Source: FEN-1219 sp963744305 (GTDB taxonomy: Bacteria; Pseudomonadota; Gammaproteobacteria; Steroidobacterales; Rariloculaceae). From it: DNA of 64,000 nt. The stretch is from contig CAVUTF010000037.1 of NCBI GenBank assembly GCA_963744305.1, positions 1 to 64,000 on the forward strand. Direction: 5' to 3'. The notes under the pieces are model-generated. The model did no database searches, was not told the origin of the DNA, and worked only from the letters and a program-made list of their open reading frames with translations. Made by a program: the position numbers and the translations under genes. Below, one piece after another: positions 49,085-58,542 of this stretch (the first letter of the stretch is position 1; each line of letters opens with the position of its first letter).

Positions 49085-49582
49085 ATGCAACGTTTGCTGA
49101 CCGTGCTCGCGCTTTGCGCGTGCGCTTTTGCCGGGAATGCCTTGGCCGCCGCGCCGGAATACCAGACGATCCGGATGGAGATCGACGTCGCGAAGCCCGC
49201 CGCGCAGGTTTGGGCGAAGGTGGGCAAGTATTGCGACATCGCCGTATGGCTTAAAGTCGAGTGCAAGATCACGTCCGGCGACGGCGGGATAGGCACGGTG
49301 CGCGATCTCGCCGCTGGGCGGGTTACGGAAATACTGGTCGCCCAGACCGACCTCTCGTACGGCTACACGCAGCCCGCGCGGGAAGGTCAGTTCTACAATC
49401 TCTATCACGGGTTCATGGAGGCGAAGCCTGTGACGGCAACGACCTCCAAGTTGATTTACACGCTGGTGTACGACATCTCCGACAAGCCCGACCAGGCCGC
49501 GAAGGACGCGGACGTGGCGCAGCGCCGCACGCGCTTCGAAGGCGCGCTGAAGGCGATGAAGGAGCTCGCCGAGGCGCCCTAA
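49085..49582 (+). CDS. Exported SRPBCC-family protein
   Basis: ATG 49085 follows ACAGGAGA. Signal peptide about 22 residues (LTVLALCACAFAGNALAA). A START/Bet v1-like domain follows: IDVAKPAAQVWAKVGKYCDI, GIGTVRDLAAGRVTEILVAQ, SYGYTQPAR, TSKLIYTLVYDISD and a long C-terminal helix RRTRFEGALKAMKEL. 165 residues. Binds a hydrophobic ligand in most relatives. Probably co-transcribed with 48034-49035; it converges on the next gene, stop codons one base apart. Confidence 0.87.
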   Translation: MQRLLTVLALCACAFAGNALAAAPEYQTIRMEIDVAKPAAQVWAKVGKYCDIAVWLKVECKITSGDGGIGTVRDLAAGRVTEILVAQTDLSYGYTQPAREGQFYNLYHGFMEAKPVTATTSKLIYTLVYDISDKPDQAAKDADVAQRRTRFEGALKAMKELAEAP

Positions 49583-49583
49583 C

Positions 49584-50537
49584 TCAGCGCGCCGGTGCGC
49601 TCAGCGCGTTGTACAGCGCGGTCACGAAGTTCGGGATGAACTGCGGTAGGCCGCCGACGCGCTGCTCGAACTCCTGCGTGGGCCGCGCCGCCTGAATTTG
49701 CTCGAGCGTCTTGCCTTCCTTGATCGCCGCGCTGACCCTGTCGCGAACGGTGACGATCAAATCCCGGTGCGCGACGAGCGCGGCGCGGTTCGTGACGGGC
49801 CCGTGACCCGGCACAACCTTCGTGTTCGGGCCGGAGAGCTCGATGAACTGCTCGATGGACTTGAGCATCCCCATGATGTCGCCGCCGTTCGTGATCGCCG
49901 CGGCCGGGAATCCCTCCGAACGGAACACGTCGCCGGTCATTAGCACGTCGGCGTTCACGAACTTCACAGCCGTGTCGCCGTTGGTGTGCGACGGCTGCAG
50001 CGGAATTAGCTGCACCGTCTCGCCGTTCAGGTACACAGTGGTCGGGTTGTCGTACATGACGATCGGCAACGCCATCGGCGGTGCGACCGGCGGCACCTGG
50101 CCGTTCGCGCCCGGCCGCGGGTTCAGCAGCTGCTCGCGCAGGTTCGGACGGCCGAGAATCGTGACGCCGAGCTTCGCGAAGTTCTCGTTGCCGCCGGTGT
50201 GATCGCCGTGGACGTGAGTGTTCACGAGGAAGCGAAGCGGCGCCTGCGTGATTTGCTTGATCGCCGCGACGATCTTCTCCGTGACCGGCGCGAACTGCGC
50301 GTCGACGAGGAACACACCCTCGGGACCGACGAGCGCCGCCATCCTTCCGCCTTGTCCATCGATGCCGTAGACATTGCCGCCGAGTAGCGTGGCGGTGACT
50401 TTGACTTCCTGCGGCGGTGCTGCTGCTGGCGGTTGGGCAGCGCCTTGCTGGGCATAGGCCGTCTGCGCCCCCAGCGTGAGCGCAAGCAGCACGCAGAATC
50501 CTTTGAAAGCGGTTCGAACGGAGTCGATGGTTGGCAT
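49584..50537 (-). CDS. Exported metallo-beta-lactamase-fold hydrolase
   Basis: ATG 50537 follows AGGGGGAATAAC. Signal peptide to AYAQQ. The complete zinc motif is present: FLVNTHVHGDHTGGNENF (HxHxDH), QPSHTNGDTAVKF with the next His, VLMTGDVFRSEGFPA with the bridging Asp, and VVPGHGPV with the last His. 317 residues. Closest in plan to SoxH/quinoprotein-relay-type or subclass B3-like hydrolases; a role against antibiotics is not shown. Unlike the protein at 25973-26906, its metal site is intact. Confidence 0.88.
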   Translation of the reverse strand: MPTIDSVRTAFKGFCVLLALTLGAQTAYAQQGAAQPPAAAPPQEVKVTATLLGGNVYGIDGQGGRMAALVGPEGVFLVDAQFAPVTEKIVAAIKQITQAPLRFLVNTHVHGDHTGGNENFAKLGVTILGRPNLREQLLNPRPGANGQVPPVAPPMALPIVMYDNPTTVYLNGETVQLIPLQPSHTNGDTAVKFVNADVLMTGDVFRSEGFPAAAITNGGDIMGMLKSIEQFIELSGPNTKVVPGHGPVTNRAALVAHRDLIVTVRDRVSAAIKEGKTLEQIQAARPTQEFEQRVGGLPQFIPNFVTALYNALSAPAR

Positions 50538-50601
50538 TGTTATTCCCCCTACCTGGCGTTCCCGGCGCGGGAATCGCTAGCCGCCGACTATAGCAGCGCC
50601 A

Positions 50602-51483
50602 CTACTGAGGTGCCCCGAACTCCTGCGCCCAGTAAATGGACGGATTGCCCGACGGGGCGAGCGCAAAGGCAATGCCCATCTCCTTGAAGCTCGGCCCCAT
50701 GAGCGTGGCGCAATGTGGGGGGCTCTCGAGCCAGCCTGCGACGACCGTGTCCGCGTCGCGCTGTCCGGCGGCAATGTTCTCGCCCGACACTACCCATCGG
50801 TATCCCGCGCGGGTGATGCGCTCGGCGGACGTGCTGCCATCCGAGCCGCCGTGACCGAGCGAGCCGCGCTCTGCCATGTCGCTGGCATGGTGCAACGCAA
50901 CCAGTGTGAGTGTCGCCGAGAGTATCAATGGCGGTGCAACATCATAGGTATCGCCGCCGCATGTCCTACCTTCGGCTCTCGCCGAGTTCACGAGCTCGAG
51001 GACGCGCTGCTCGACCGCAGCTGGATCCAAAACCGGCGGCGCAGGCATGGGGGCCGCGAGCACGACCCAGGTATTGTCGCCGCTTTGAAACACACCGAGC
51101 TCCGAGTACCGCGGATCGTTGACGCCGGTGCAGTAACGCTCGGCGAGCGCACGCCTGATCGCTTCGTCCTCCCGTGAACCTCGGACGTGAAACGACGTCG
51201 AGCTCATTGCGGGATAGCCGACACGCTTGATCGCGTCACTCAGGCTCCTGCGCGCCAATTCCTGCGCAACGTCGTCGAGTGCTTCGTGCGGTTGCACTGT
51301 CGTGCCGATGCCGGGGTTTCCGGCGCAACCTTGCGTGCGAAGCGTATTGACGACGGCATGCGGGTCGGCGCGCGCCGTTTGGGCAATCATGAGCGCCGCG
51401 GCTCCCACCAGCGCGCTCATGGCGAAATGGCCCGGCTTGCTCCGAGCGCTTCCGCCTAGGCGACCCTGACGAGTGAGTCCCAT
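50602..51483 (-). CDS. Exported CAP-domain (SCP/PR-1) protein
   Basis: ATG 51483 starts a 30-residue basic leader followed by a signal core (FAMSALVGAAALMIAQTARA). The C-terminal half is a CAP domain: VLELVNSARAEGRTCGGDTY, LTLVALHHASDMAERGSLGH with two of the conserved His, YRWVVSGENIAAGQRDAD, and WLESPPHCATLMGPSFKEMG. The N-terminal half also carries CAP-like or DUF-type sequence (EALDDVAQELARRSLSD) with a degenerate copy. About 293 residues. Secreted; target unknown. Confidence 0.85.
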   Translation of the reverse strand: MGLTRQGRLGGSARSKPGHFAMSALVGAAALMIAQTARADPHAVVNTLRTQGCAGNPGIGTTVQPHEALDDVAQELARRSLSDAIKRVGYPAMSSTSFHVRGSREDEAIRRALAERYCTGVNDPRYSELGVFQSGDNTWVVLAAPMPAPPVLDPAAVEQRVLELVNSARAEGRTCGGDTYDVAPPLILSATLTLVALHHASDMAERGSLGHGGSDGSTSAERITRAGYRWVVSGENIAAGQRDADTVVAGWLESPPHCATLMGPSFKEMGIAFALAPSGNPSIYWAQEFGAPQ

Positions 51484-51516
51484 CGCAACATCATACAAGC
51501 GCAGGGGTGCGGCGCC

Positions 51517-53330
51517 TCAGTCCTCGGGCAGTGCGAACACCCAAATCGTCGAGCTGCGCACGATCGGCAGATCAATCTCGGGCGTGAGCATCGGGAACGT
51601 GATCGCGTGTGCCGAGCCATAACCGACGACCATCGCGACGTATTGCTTGCCGTTCACGGCGTAGCTGATCGGCGCGGCACTTGGCACGTCGGAGAGGCGC
51701 GCCCGCCATAGGGCCTCGCCGGTTGCGTCGTCGTAGGCCGTGAACCACGCGATCGAGCGCGCCCGCGAACACGAGCCCGCCCGCGGTGGCGAGCACGCCC
51801 GTGGTCTGTGGCGCGCGTTGCCGCGCGCTCCACACGGTCTCGCGAGTGTCGAGGTCGATCGCCTGAATCCGGCCGAAGCGGCCGTCGCTGTCGAGGCGCG
51901 GCCGGATGGTCCAGCGCACGCCGGTCGAAAGCGAGCCGCGCTGGTCCTGCGGCACCGGAGTCAGGTCCATGCAGGATTCGACCACCGGCACATAGAGCAT
52001 CTTCGTCTGCGGATTGATCGACGCGGGAACCCAGCTCTTCGCGCCGCCGGCATGCGGGCATACGATCACGGGCTTCTCGCGCGAAGGGATCAAACTCGGA
52101 TCGATTTCCTTCGCGCCCGTGCGCGGATCGATCGTCGTGATGATGTTCTGCAGTCCCAAGTCGATCGAAAAGAGATAGCGGCCGTCCTCCACATCGAGCG
52201 CGTCGTAGATCGCCTCTTTGCCGGACGTGACGAGCACCTTGCGCTCGCGGCCGTTCACGGAGAGATCGATGAGCTGACGCTCGAACGCCCAATCGAAGTC
52301 CCACTGATCGTTCGGCACGTGCTGGAAATACCACGCGACCTTGCCGGTGTCGGGGTCCAGAGCAACGGTCGAGTTCGTGTAGAGCGCTTCGTTCGTCACG
52401 CCGCGGCGGCCGACGGGGTCGCGCAGCGGGCCCGTGTCGTACGTCGGTGCCGGGCCGAAGAACGCGAGCTTGCGCCGGGCGTCGTAGCTGCCCGCGGTCC
52501 ACACGGAGCCGCCCGTGCGTTGCTCGACGGGCAGTCCGTTCCAAGTGTCGCCGCCGGGCTCGCCGGGGCGTGCGATGGTGTAGAACCGCCACGCTTCCTT
52601 GCCGGTCTCGGCATCGAGCCCAACGATATACGCGCCGCCGGGCGCCTGCCCGTTCACGCCCTGCATGACCTTGCCCGCTGCTACGAGCGGACCGCCGCTC
52701 AAGCCGAACCCGCTGTTAGGTTCGGTGATTGGTTGATCCCACACGACGTCGCCGGTCCTCACGTTCAGCGCGACGACGTGCACGTCCGAGGTGCCGAAGT
52801 AGATCTTGTCGCCGTAGAGCGCGAGATTGCGCTTCACGGTGGGCCGAAAATCGTTGGGGAGCTCCCGCGCGTAGTGCCAGAGCTCGTCGCCCGTAGCGGC
52901 GTCGAGGGCCTGAACGTGGTCGCCGTAGCGAGTGCACGTAGATCACACCGTCGTGCACGAGCGGCGTCGCGGCGTTCGGTCCCGCGGGCAGCGCGAGGGA
53001 CCACGCGAGCTGCAGCTCGTCGACGTTCTTCTTATCGATGGCCGTGAGCGGCGAGAAGCCCAAGCCGTCGTGCGTGCGCCGCCAGGTGAGCCAGTCGCTC
53101 GGTGGAGGATTCGCGAGGAGAGCGTCCGTGACTCGCGCCGAGGCGTCGAGCGGATTCGGGGGCGCGGGCCAGCGCGGTTGCTCGACCCCGGGAGTCAGCG
53201 GGCCGCCGGGGCTGAACTGCCGCAGGCGCTGCTGCTCGGAAAGGTCGCCCTGAGCCGGCGGTGGAGCCTGCGCAGCGGCGATTCCAATCATTGCAATGCC
53301 CGCCCAAGCGAACGTCGCCAACCGCTTCAT
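51517..53330 (-). CDS. PQQ-dependent dehydrogenase, exported (frameshifted)
   Basis: ATG 53330 gives a signal peptide (LATFAWAGIAMIGIAAAQ). Propeller blades with the tryptophan-docking motif follow: DGLGFSPLTAIDKKNVDELQ, ALNVRTGDVVWDQPITEPNS, TNSTVALDPDTGKVAWYFQH, AIDLDTRETVWSARQRAP, then, after a frame change near 51750, AYDDATGEALWRARL. Another frame change lies near 52935. WDQPI and FDWAFERQ mark the PQQ region. The vicinal disulfide of methanol dehydrogenase and a haem domain are absent. About 604 residues. It oxidises an alcohol or sugar in the periplasm; the substrate is unknown. Confidence 0.87.
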
Positions 53331-53587
53331 CACTTGTGTTTCGCTCCGTCGCCTGAGGCTGCCAGAGTACCCGAACGTCACCGTTGCGGCTCCAACGTGT
53401 CGCAGATTGGCAACGATGCGACGGTGGGAACGCTTTTTGCTAGAAAACGGAAGTGGAAGTAGTTTCGCGTGAGTTTCGCTACGTTTTGGATTTTGTGACA
53501 CATTTGGCGCGTTGCAGAATTTGTAAGCGAGCGGGCACGATCTGTCTGTTAAGCTTCGGAGGATAATCAACGAAGAGCTGTGCGCCG

Positions 53588-55504
53588 ATGAGCGGCTGGA
53601 AATACACCGACGACACACCCGAACGCGAAGATGCCGCGGACGAGAACGTGCGCGCGGCTCGTTCGAACGGCGGCGCGGACGAGCATGAAGGCGAACGCAC
53701 GCCGGCACGCAGGGCCGTCGATGCCGTCAGGGAGCTCGGCAGCGTCGTCGCCGGTCGCTACGTCCTGAAGAGTCATCTCGGCAGGGGGCGATACGGCGAA
53801 ATCTATGAAGCCGTCGATCGCTCGTTGTCGGATCCGCAGATTCAGCAGGAACACTGCGTCGCGTTGCATCTGCTTCACGAGCGAATCGCGCAGCAAACGC
53901 GGCTGCTCCAGAAGCTCGATGCGAGCTATCACCAACCGCACCTGTGGTCACACCCGAACGTCGTCAAGGTGCGCGGATTTGGCCGTGATGCCGGCAAGTT
54001 TTTCCTCGTCATGGAGCTGCTCGAAGGCGTGACGCTGCGCTCGATCCTCGACGATCCCTCGTCGCCGGAGCCCGTGTCGGAGGCCGAGATTTTCGCGGTG
54101 CTTCGCGCGGTCGGCGATGCCTTGAAGTACGCGCACGCGAAGGGCGCGATTCACGGTGACATTCGGCCGGAGAAAATCTTCATCACGGAAGGTTACGCGG
54201 TCAAAGTGCTCGACTTGCTCCCGGCTAGCGCGCCGCGGACCTTGCCGTTCTTCGTGGAGGAGGCGGCGTCGAACCGGCCCACGAGCTCGGATCAGCGGGA
54301 TGACGTTTATGGCCTCGCCTGTCTCGCGTACGAGCTCTTCGCGGGGAGGCATCCGTACAACACGAACTCGCCGCTCGAGGCACTGAACGCCGGGCTCAAC
54401 CTAGCGCCGATTTTGCGGCTCGGACCGAAGCGGTGGGAGGCGCTCGCACGCGGGCTTGCGCTGCGCCGCGAGCACAGGACGGCAAGTGTTGCCGCGTTTC
54501 TTGCCGAGCTCGGCATCACAGGCAATGAAAAACTGCGTCCGGAGGGCGACGCGTCGGCAAAAGCGCCGGCGCCGGCGAGTGCGCCGACATCGGCGAGTGC
54601 GCCAATTCCGCACACGCGTGCGCGGGACGACGACGTTCCCGTCGTCGGCGACTACTCCGGGACCTGGGAAGTACGCAGCCACCCCGCACCACCACCACCA
54701 CCGCCGCCGCAGCAGCAGCCTGCTCGCGCTGCGTTTGCGGAGAGCCCAGAGGCATGGCGGCGCTATCCGCGGGATTTCGACCTGTACGCGGAGCTTCCGA
54801 GCCGTGCCGCGCGCCGCCCGTCGCGGCCGATCTTGTGGGGACTGGCCCTCGTCGTCGGCCTCGCGGTCGTGGCCGCCGCTGGCGTCTATTGGAACTACCA
54901 ACCGGCGCGCACCCGCGGCGAGGAGTTGCTCTCCAAGGGCTTTGAGCTCGCGGAAAACGCTCTTCGCAGGGGCGCGGAGGTAGTGCCTGGTGCCGAGCAG
55001 GATGCCACGGTCGTTACGCCGCCGATTGCGGAGATAAGCCCTGAACCTCCTGCGGAGGTCGCGGATTCGAGCACCCGGATCGAGTCGCCGCCGCAACCGC
55101 AGCAGAGTCAACCTGTAAAGGCCGCGGCGCCGGCGCCGAGTCCCGCCGGCGCTTCCCGACCGGAGGTCGTCGAGTTTGCGACGCCCGTCGTGACGATTTC
55201 GGAAGGTCAGACGGTGGCAATAGCCACCGTTCGCCGCCGTGGCGGGAGCTTGAGCGAGTCGTCCTTCGTTTGGTGGACGAGCGATGGCAGTGCGACCGCC
55301 GACGACGACTATGCAAATCTCGGAGCGCGTATCGAGAAGTTCGCCGCGGGCGAGGAGACGCGCACGATCCACATTCCGCTCGTCAGCGACTCGAAACCCG
55401 AGAGTCGCGAGAACTTCTACGTGAATCTACGCGAAGGCGAGCAACTCGGACGGCGCCTCGATCAGGCTCAACGAATCGAAATCGTGGTCGTCGACGACGA
55501 CTGA
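53588..55504 (+). CDS. Pseudokinase with one membrane segment and an extracytoplasmic Calx-beta domain
   Basis: 638 residues, frame intact. Residues 55-310 have the Ser/Thr kinase fold: Gly loop LGRGRYGEIYEA (65-73), ELLEGVTLRSIL hinge, IHGDIRPEKIFI loop (189-196) and the C-lobe DDVYGLACLAYELFAGRHPY. The VAIK Lys is His 94 (CVALHLLHE), the catalytic-loop Asn is Lys 196 and DFG reads DLL at 209, so phosphotransfer is doubtful although both Asp remain. A Pro/Ala linker with a poly-Pro run leads to a membrane helix at about 415-437 (LWGLALVVGLAVVAAAGVYW) and a Calx-beta domain at 527-638 (VTISEGQTVAIATVRRRGGS, DGSATADDDYANLG). A signal-sensing scaffold is the best guess. Confidence 0.85.
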   Translation: MSGWKYTDDTPEREDAADENVRAARSNGGADEHEGERTPARRAVDAVRELGSVVAGRYVLKSHLGRGRYGEIYEAVDRSLSDPQIQQEHCVALHLLHERIAQQTRLLQKLDASYHQPHLWSHPNVVKVRGFGRDAGKFFLVMELLEGVTLRSILDDPSSPEPVSEAEIFAVLRAVGDALKYAHAKGAIHGDIRPEKIFITEGYAVKVLDLLPASAPRTLPFFVEEAASNRPTSSDQRDDVYGLACLAYELFAGRHPYNTNSPLEALNAGLNLAPILRLGPKRWEALARGLALRREHRTASVAAFLAELGITGNEKLRPEGDASAKAPAPASAPTSASAPIPHTRARDDDVPVVGDYSGTWEVRSHPAPPPPPPPQQQPARAAFAESPEAWRRYPRDFDLYAELPSRAARRPSRPILWGLALVVGLAVVAAAGVYWNYQPARTRGEELLSKGFELAENALRRGAEVVPGAEQDATVVTPPIAEISPEPPAEVADSSTRIESPPQPQQSQPVKAAAPAPSPAGASRPEVVEFATPVVTISEGQTVAIATVRRRGGSLSESSFVWWTSDGSATADDDYANLGARIEKFAAGEETRTIHIPLVSDSKPESRENFYVNLREGEQLGRRLDQAQRIEIVVVDDD

Positions 55505-55520
55505 GGCGCGCGCCCCGTCA

Positions 55521-55997
55521 ATGGACTTGATCCTCGACGAGCTTCGCCAGTCCTTTCCGGATGCGCGCGAGGCGGTCCGTGTCGTCATTCGTTTGCTCGC
55601 CGCACTGCTCGCCGGTGCGATCATTGGCATGCAACGCGAGCACTCGGGCAAAGCGGCGGGCCTGCGCACGCACATGCTCGTCTGCCTCGGCACCGCGCTG
55701 TTCGTCATCGCGGCCGAGGAGGTCGGCATGCAGCAGGATGCGATGTCACGCGTCGTCCAGGGTCTCGCGACCGGTATCGGATTCCTGGGCGCCGGCGCCA
55801 TCATCAAAATGGAGAGCACCCGCGAGATCCGCGGCCTCACCACCGCGGCCGGCATCTGGATGACGGCGGCGATCGGCGTCGCCGTCGGTCTCGGGCACCT
55901 CGGCACGGCGGCACTCGGTGTGCTGTTCGCGTGGGTTGTGCTCGCGGTCGTGGTCAAGCTGGAGCCGCGGATTGACGGCTCGAACAACCGCGCGTGA
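55521..55997 (+). CDS. MgtC/SapB family membrane protein
   Basis: 158 residues with four to five membrane helices. The signature AGAIIGMQREHSGKAAGLRT lies at 35-54, followed by LVCLGTALFVIAAEE, GIGFLGAGAII and RGLTTAAGIWMTAAIGVAVG. Such proteins modulate Mg2+ homeostasis or the F-type ATP synthase. ATG 55521 lies 16 bases after the pseudokinase stop, so they may be one transcript. The acidic C-terminal domain of longer MgtC proteins is absent. Confidence 0.9.
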   Translation: MDLILDELRQSFPDAREAVRVVIRLLAALLAGAIIGMQREHSGKAAGLRTHMLVCLGTALFVIAAEEVGMQQDAMSRVVQGLATGIGFLGAGAIIKMESTREIRGLTTAAGIWMTAAIGVAVGLGHLGTAALGVLFAWVVLAVVVKLEPRIDGSNNRA

Positions 55998-56029
55998 ATC
56001 GCTAGTTGGTGCACTGATAGCGCATGCAT

Positions 56030-56773
56030 TCAGAAGCGATCCGCGACGATGAGGCGGTAGCCTAGGTCGAGCTCGGAGAGCGCTCGCAACGCACCATACC
56101 GGCGCTCCCAAGTTCCATCGGCAAGATCGCTTCGCAGCCGCTTCAGCCCCGAGTCAGTGTCTTTCAGCTTCGCGAAGGTAGAGATGGCTCGACGTGCGCC
56201 CTCATCCAGATACATGGCGGGCCGCCGCCAATACGCGCCGAGGAAACCATCCGCGCAGTCGCTCGGTATCATCACGGTTCGTACTTCGGCCGGACCCACA
56301 ACGGCTGCGATCTCATCGAGCCGCGGAAATATCGGTCGGTCGATCTCGAGAACTTCCGGAAAGTAATCCTGCACCAACCAGAAACCGACGTGCTCGGGAT
56401 CCCATGTCAGGATCACGATGCGATCACGGGCCACTCGCCGCATCTCGGCGAGTCCTTGCCGCCAATTAACCCAGTGGTGAATCGTCAAGATCGCGAGCGC
56501 CGCAGCGAACGAGTCATCGCGAAACGGTAGGCACTCGGCTGACGCACGTATGGCGCGAACGGCGGTGTGCGCTCGTTGCCGCATCATCTCGGCGGACGGC
56601 TCGACGGCGGTCACTGCGCGATCCGTTGGCTCGTAAGCTCCCGTTCCTGCGCCGACATTGAGAACCGTGGGGGCGTTGCCCAACGCGTCGTCGATCTGCG
56701 CCGCAATGCGTCGATCCGGGCGACGATACTCGGAGTAGCCGATACCGATGCGGTCGTACAGCGGCCGATTCAT
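56030..56773 (-). CDS. Class I SAM-dependent methyltransferase
   Basis: 247 residues. The SAM site reads VLNVGAGTGAYEP at about 36-48 and VTAVEPSAEMMRQR after it; AILTIHHWVNWRQGLAEMRR corresponds to post-motif regions as in UbiE/COQ5-type methyltransferases (Methyltransf_11). ATG 56773 begins MNRPLYDRIGIGYSEYRRPD, the usual start for the family; an upstream in-frame ATG adds eight residues. Cytoplasmic. Substrate cannot be told. Frame intact. Confidence 0.88.
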   Translation of the reverse strand: MNRPLYDRIGIGYSEYRRPDRRIAAQIDDALGNAPTVLNVGAGTGAYEPTDRAVTAVEPSAEMMRQRAHTAVRAIRASAECLPFRDDSFAAALAILTIHHWVNWRQGLAEMRRVARDRIVILTWDPEHVGFWLVQDYFPEVLEIDRPIFPRLDEIAAVVGPAEVRTVMIPSDCADGFLGAYWRRPAMYLDEGARRAISTFAKLKDTDSGLKRLRSDLADGTWERRYGALRALSELDLGYRLIVADRF

Positions 56774-56808
56774 TTTCCGATCAGCCCTAGCAGACATCCC
56801 TCGTGGAG

Positions 56809-57726
56809 CTACGCCGCGTCGATGAACCGCCGCATGCGCTCGCGCGCCGCCGCGTCCGGGATCGGCTTCAGCGCGGTGAGCGCGTTCTCCGCCATGTGCA
56901 GCGGGTTCGTCGTCTCGGTCAGCACGCAGGTGACGGCCGGGTTCGCAAGAATGTACTGCAATGAGAACTGCGCCCAGCTCTCGCACTGCAGCTCCGCGGT
57001 CCATTCCGGCAGCCTCTGGTTTTCGAGCCGCGCGAAATACGTGCCGTTCATGAACGGGCGGCTGATCAACACGGCGATGCCGCGATCCGCGAGCATCGGC
57101 AGCAGCCCGGCTTCGGCGTCGCGCTCGGTCACCGAGTAGTTGATCTCGACGAAATCGGGCGACTCGCTTTTCAGAAACGTCTCGAGCCTGCCGTAGAGAG
57201 CGGCTTGCGCGGCAGTCACGCCGATGTAGCGGGCACGTCCGGCTTCTTTCCAATCTTTGAGGCTCGGCCACTGCACGTCGAGATCCGTCAGACTCCCGAC
57301 GTTCACGAGGTCGATCGAATCGCGCTGATAAAGGCGCAGCGTGCGGTCGAAATGGTCGATGCCCGCCTGCCGACCGGTCTGCTCGAGGTTGATCGTCACG
57401 AAGAGCCGGTCGCGCAAATCGGGCTCGCTGATGATCCGCCCGAAAGCACCGTCGTTGTCCGCGCTGCGTGGCCAGGTATCCACGACCTTGCCGCCGTGCT
57501 CCACCAACGCTCGGACGATCGCCTCGACGCGCTCCGCGCCGTGCTCGGCGATCTCCGTAACCGGTCGCGTGGAACCCAAGCCGATGATCGGCAACGCCTC
57601 GCCCGTGCCCGGTATCGGGCGAATCGGCAGCGACCGTTGAGCCCATACCGCCTCGGAACCGAGGCCGCCGGCAGCGCCTGCCGTGAGCAGTGTCAAGAAT
57701 TCTCGTCGAGTCGTGGCTTGTTGCAT
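56809..57726 (-). CDS. Exported aldo/keto-reductase-like protein lacking catalytic residues
   Basis: ATG 57726 gives a Tat signal (TRREFLTLLTAGAAGGLGSE). The barrel is recognisable by its similarity to the enzyme at 20841: LVEHGGKVVDTWPRSADNDG, YIGVTAAQAALYGRLETFL, SVTERDAEAGLLPMLADRGI and WAQFSLQYILANPAVTCVLT. The catalytic Tyr after VVDT is missing, the Lys is replaced in VTINLEQ and the His in VNVGS. Only the Asp remains. 305 residues, frame intact, so the loss is real. It may bind rather than reduce a ligand. Confidence 0.8.
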   Translation of the reverse strand: MQQATTRREFLTLLTAGAAGGLGSEAVWAQRSLPIRPIPGTGEALPIIGLGSTRPVTEIAEHGAERVEAIVRALVEHGGKVVDTWPRSADNDGAFGRIISEPDLRDRLFVTINLEQTGRQAGIDHFDRTLRLYQRDSIDLVNVGSLTDLDVQWPSLKDWKEAGRARYIGVTAAQAALYGRLETFLKSESPDFVEINYSVTERDAEAGLLPMLADRGIAVLISRPFMNGTYFARLENQRLPEWTAELQCESWAQFSLQYILANPAVTCVLTETTNPLHMAENALTALKPIPDAAARERMRRFIDAA

Positions 57727-57788
57727 CGAATGCGCGGCGGTGCGTGGGAGCCCGGTGCATAATCTAGAGCACCAAGGGGGATTCAGCC

Positions 57789-58460
57789 ATGCTCAAAACA
57801 ATCATTGCAGCTTCGACCGTCGGTCTCTCGATTGCGGTGGTCTCGCTCGTGTTCGCTCAAGCGGGCCACGACAAGCCGCACCCGGCCGACATCAATCCCG
57901 TTTCGCTGTCGCGCTTGCCGCCGCTCACGCGCGCCGACCTCGATGCGGAAGGTCAGGCCGCTTACGACCGCATCGTCGGCGACAACCCGCCGCCGAAGAC
58001 GGGCCCCGTGGCCGTGACGCTGTACAGCCCGAAAGTTGCGCAGGCGTTTTCGGACTTGAACGGCTACCTGCGTTACAACGGCGACCTGAGCCCGCGGCAT
58101 ACCGAAGTGGCGATCCTCGTCGCGGCCTGGGAGATCGAGCAGCAGTACGAGTATTCGGCGCACGAGCCCGCGGCGCTGCGCTACGGCGCCCCGCAAGCCG
58201 TCATCGACACGATCAAGTACGACCGTGAGCCCCAGGGCCTGAGTCCCGAGGAAACGTTGATCATCAAATTCGGCCGCCAGATCATGCGCGAGCACAAGCT
58301 CGACTCGGAGCTGTTCGCCGAAGCGGTCGAGCGTTTCGGCAGAAAAGGCACCGTGGAGCTCGCAACCGTGATGGGCGACTACGTCATGGCCGGCATCGTG
58401 CTGACGGCCATCGACCAGCAGTTGCCCCCGGATCGGCCCGCGCTACTGCCCGCGCGATAG
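57789..58460 (+). CDS. Exported carboxymuconolactone-decarboxylase-family protein
   Basis: ATG 57789 follows AAGGGGGA. Signal peptide about 24 residues (STVGLSIAVVSLVFAQ). The helical AhpD-like core reads LSPRHTEVAILVAAWEIEQQ, YEYSAHEPAALRYGAP and TLIIKFGRQIMREHKL, as in the CMD family. The CxxC of AhpD is absent, but the Glu and His of the active-site region are kept. 223 residues. Export is unusual for this family but frequent in this genome, where AKR, amidase and SDR enzymes also carry signals. Substrate unknown. Confidence 0.85.
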   Translation: MLKTIIAASTVGLSIAVVSLVFAQAGHDKPHPADINPVSLSRLPPLTRADLDAEGQAAYDRIVGDNPPPKTGPVAVTLYSPKVAQAFSDLNGYLRYNGDLSPRHTEVAILVAAWEIEQQYEYSAHEPAALRYGAPQAVIDTIKYDREPQGLSPEETLIIKFGRQIMREHKLDSELFAEAVERFGRKGTVELATVMGDYVMAGIVLTAIDQQLPPDRPALLPAR

Positions 58461-58542
58461 CCGACAGCCGTTCGGCGCGGTGCTCGCGCTGCGCTCGTGG
58501 GAATTCGCGGCGTTCAAGGCCTTGCGCCGCCCATAGGCATGC

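Noticed and set aside
49584..50537. Beta-lactam resistance gene
   Set aside because: The fold and zinc motif are general for metallo-hydrolases and no lactamase-specific features can be seen.
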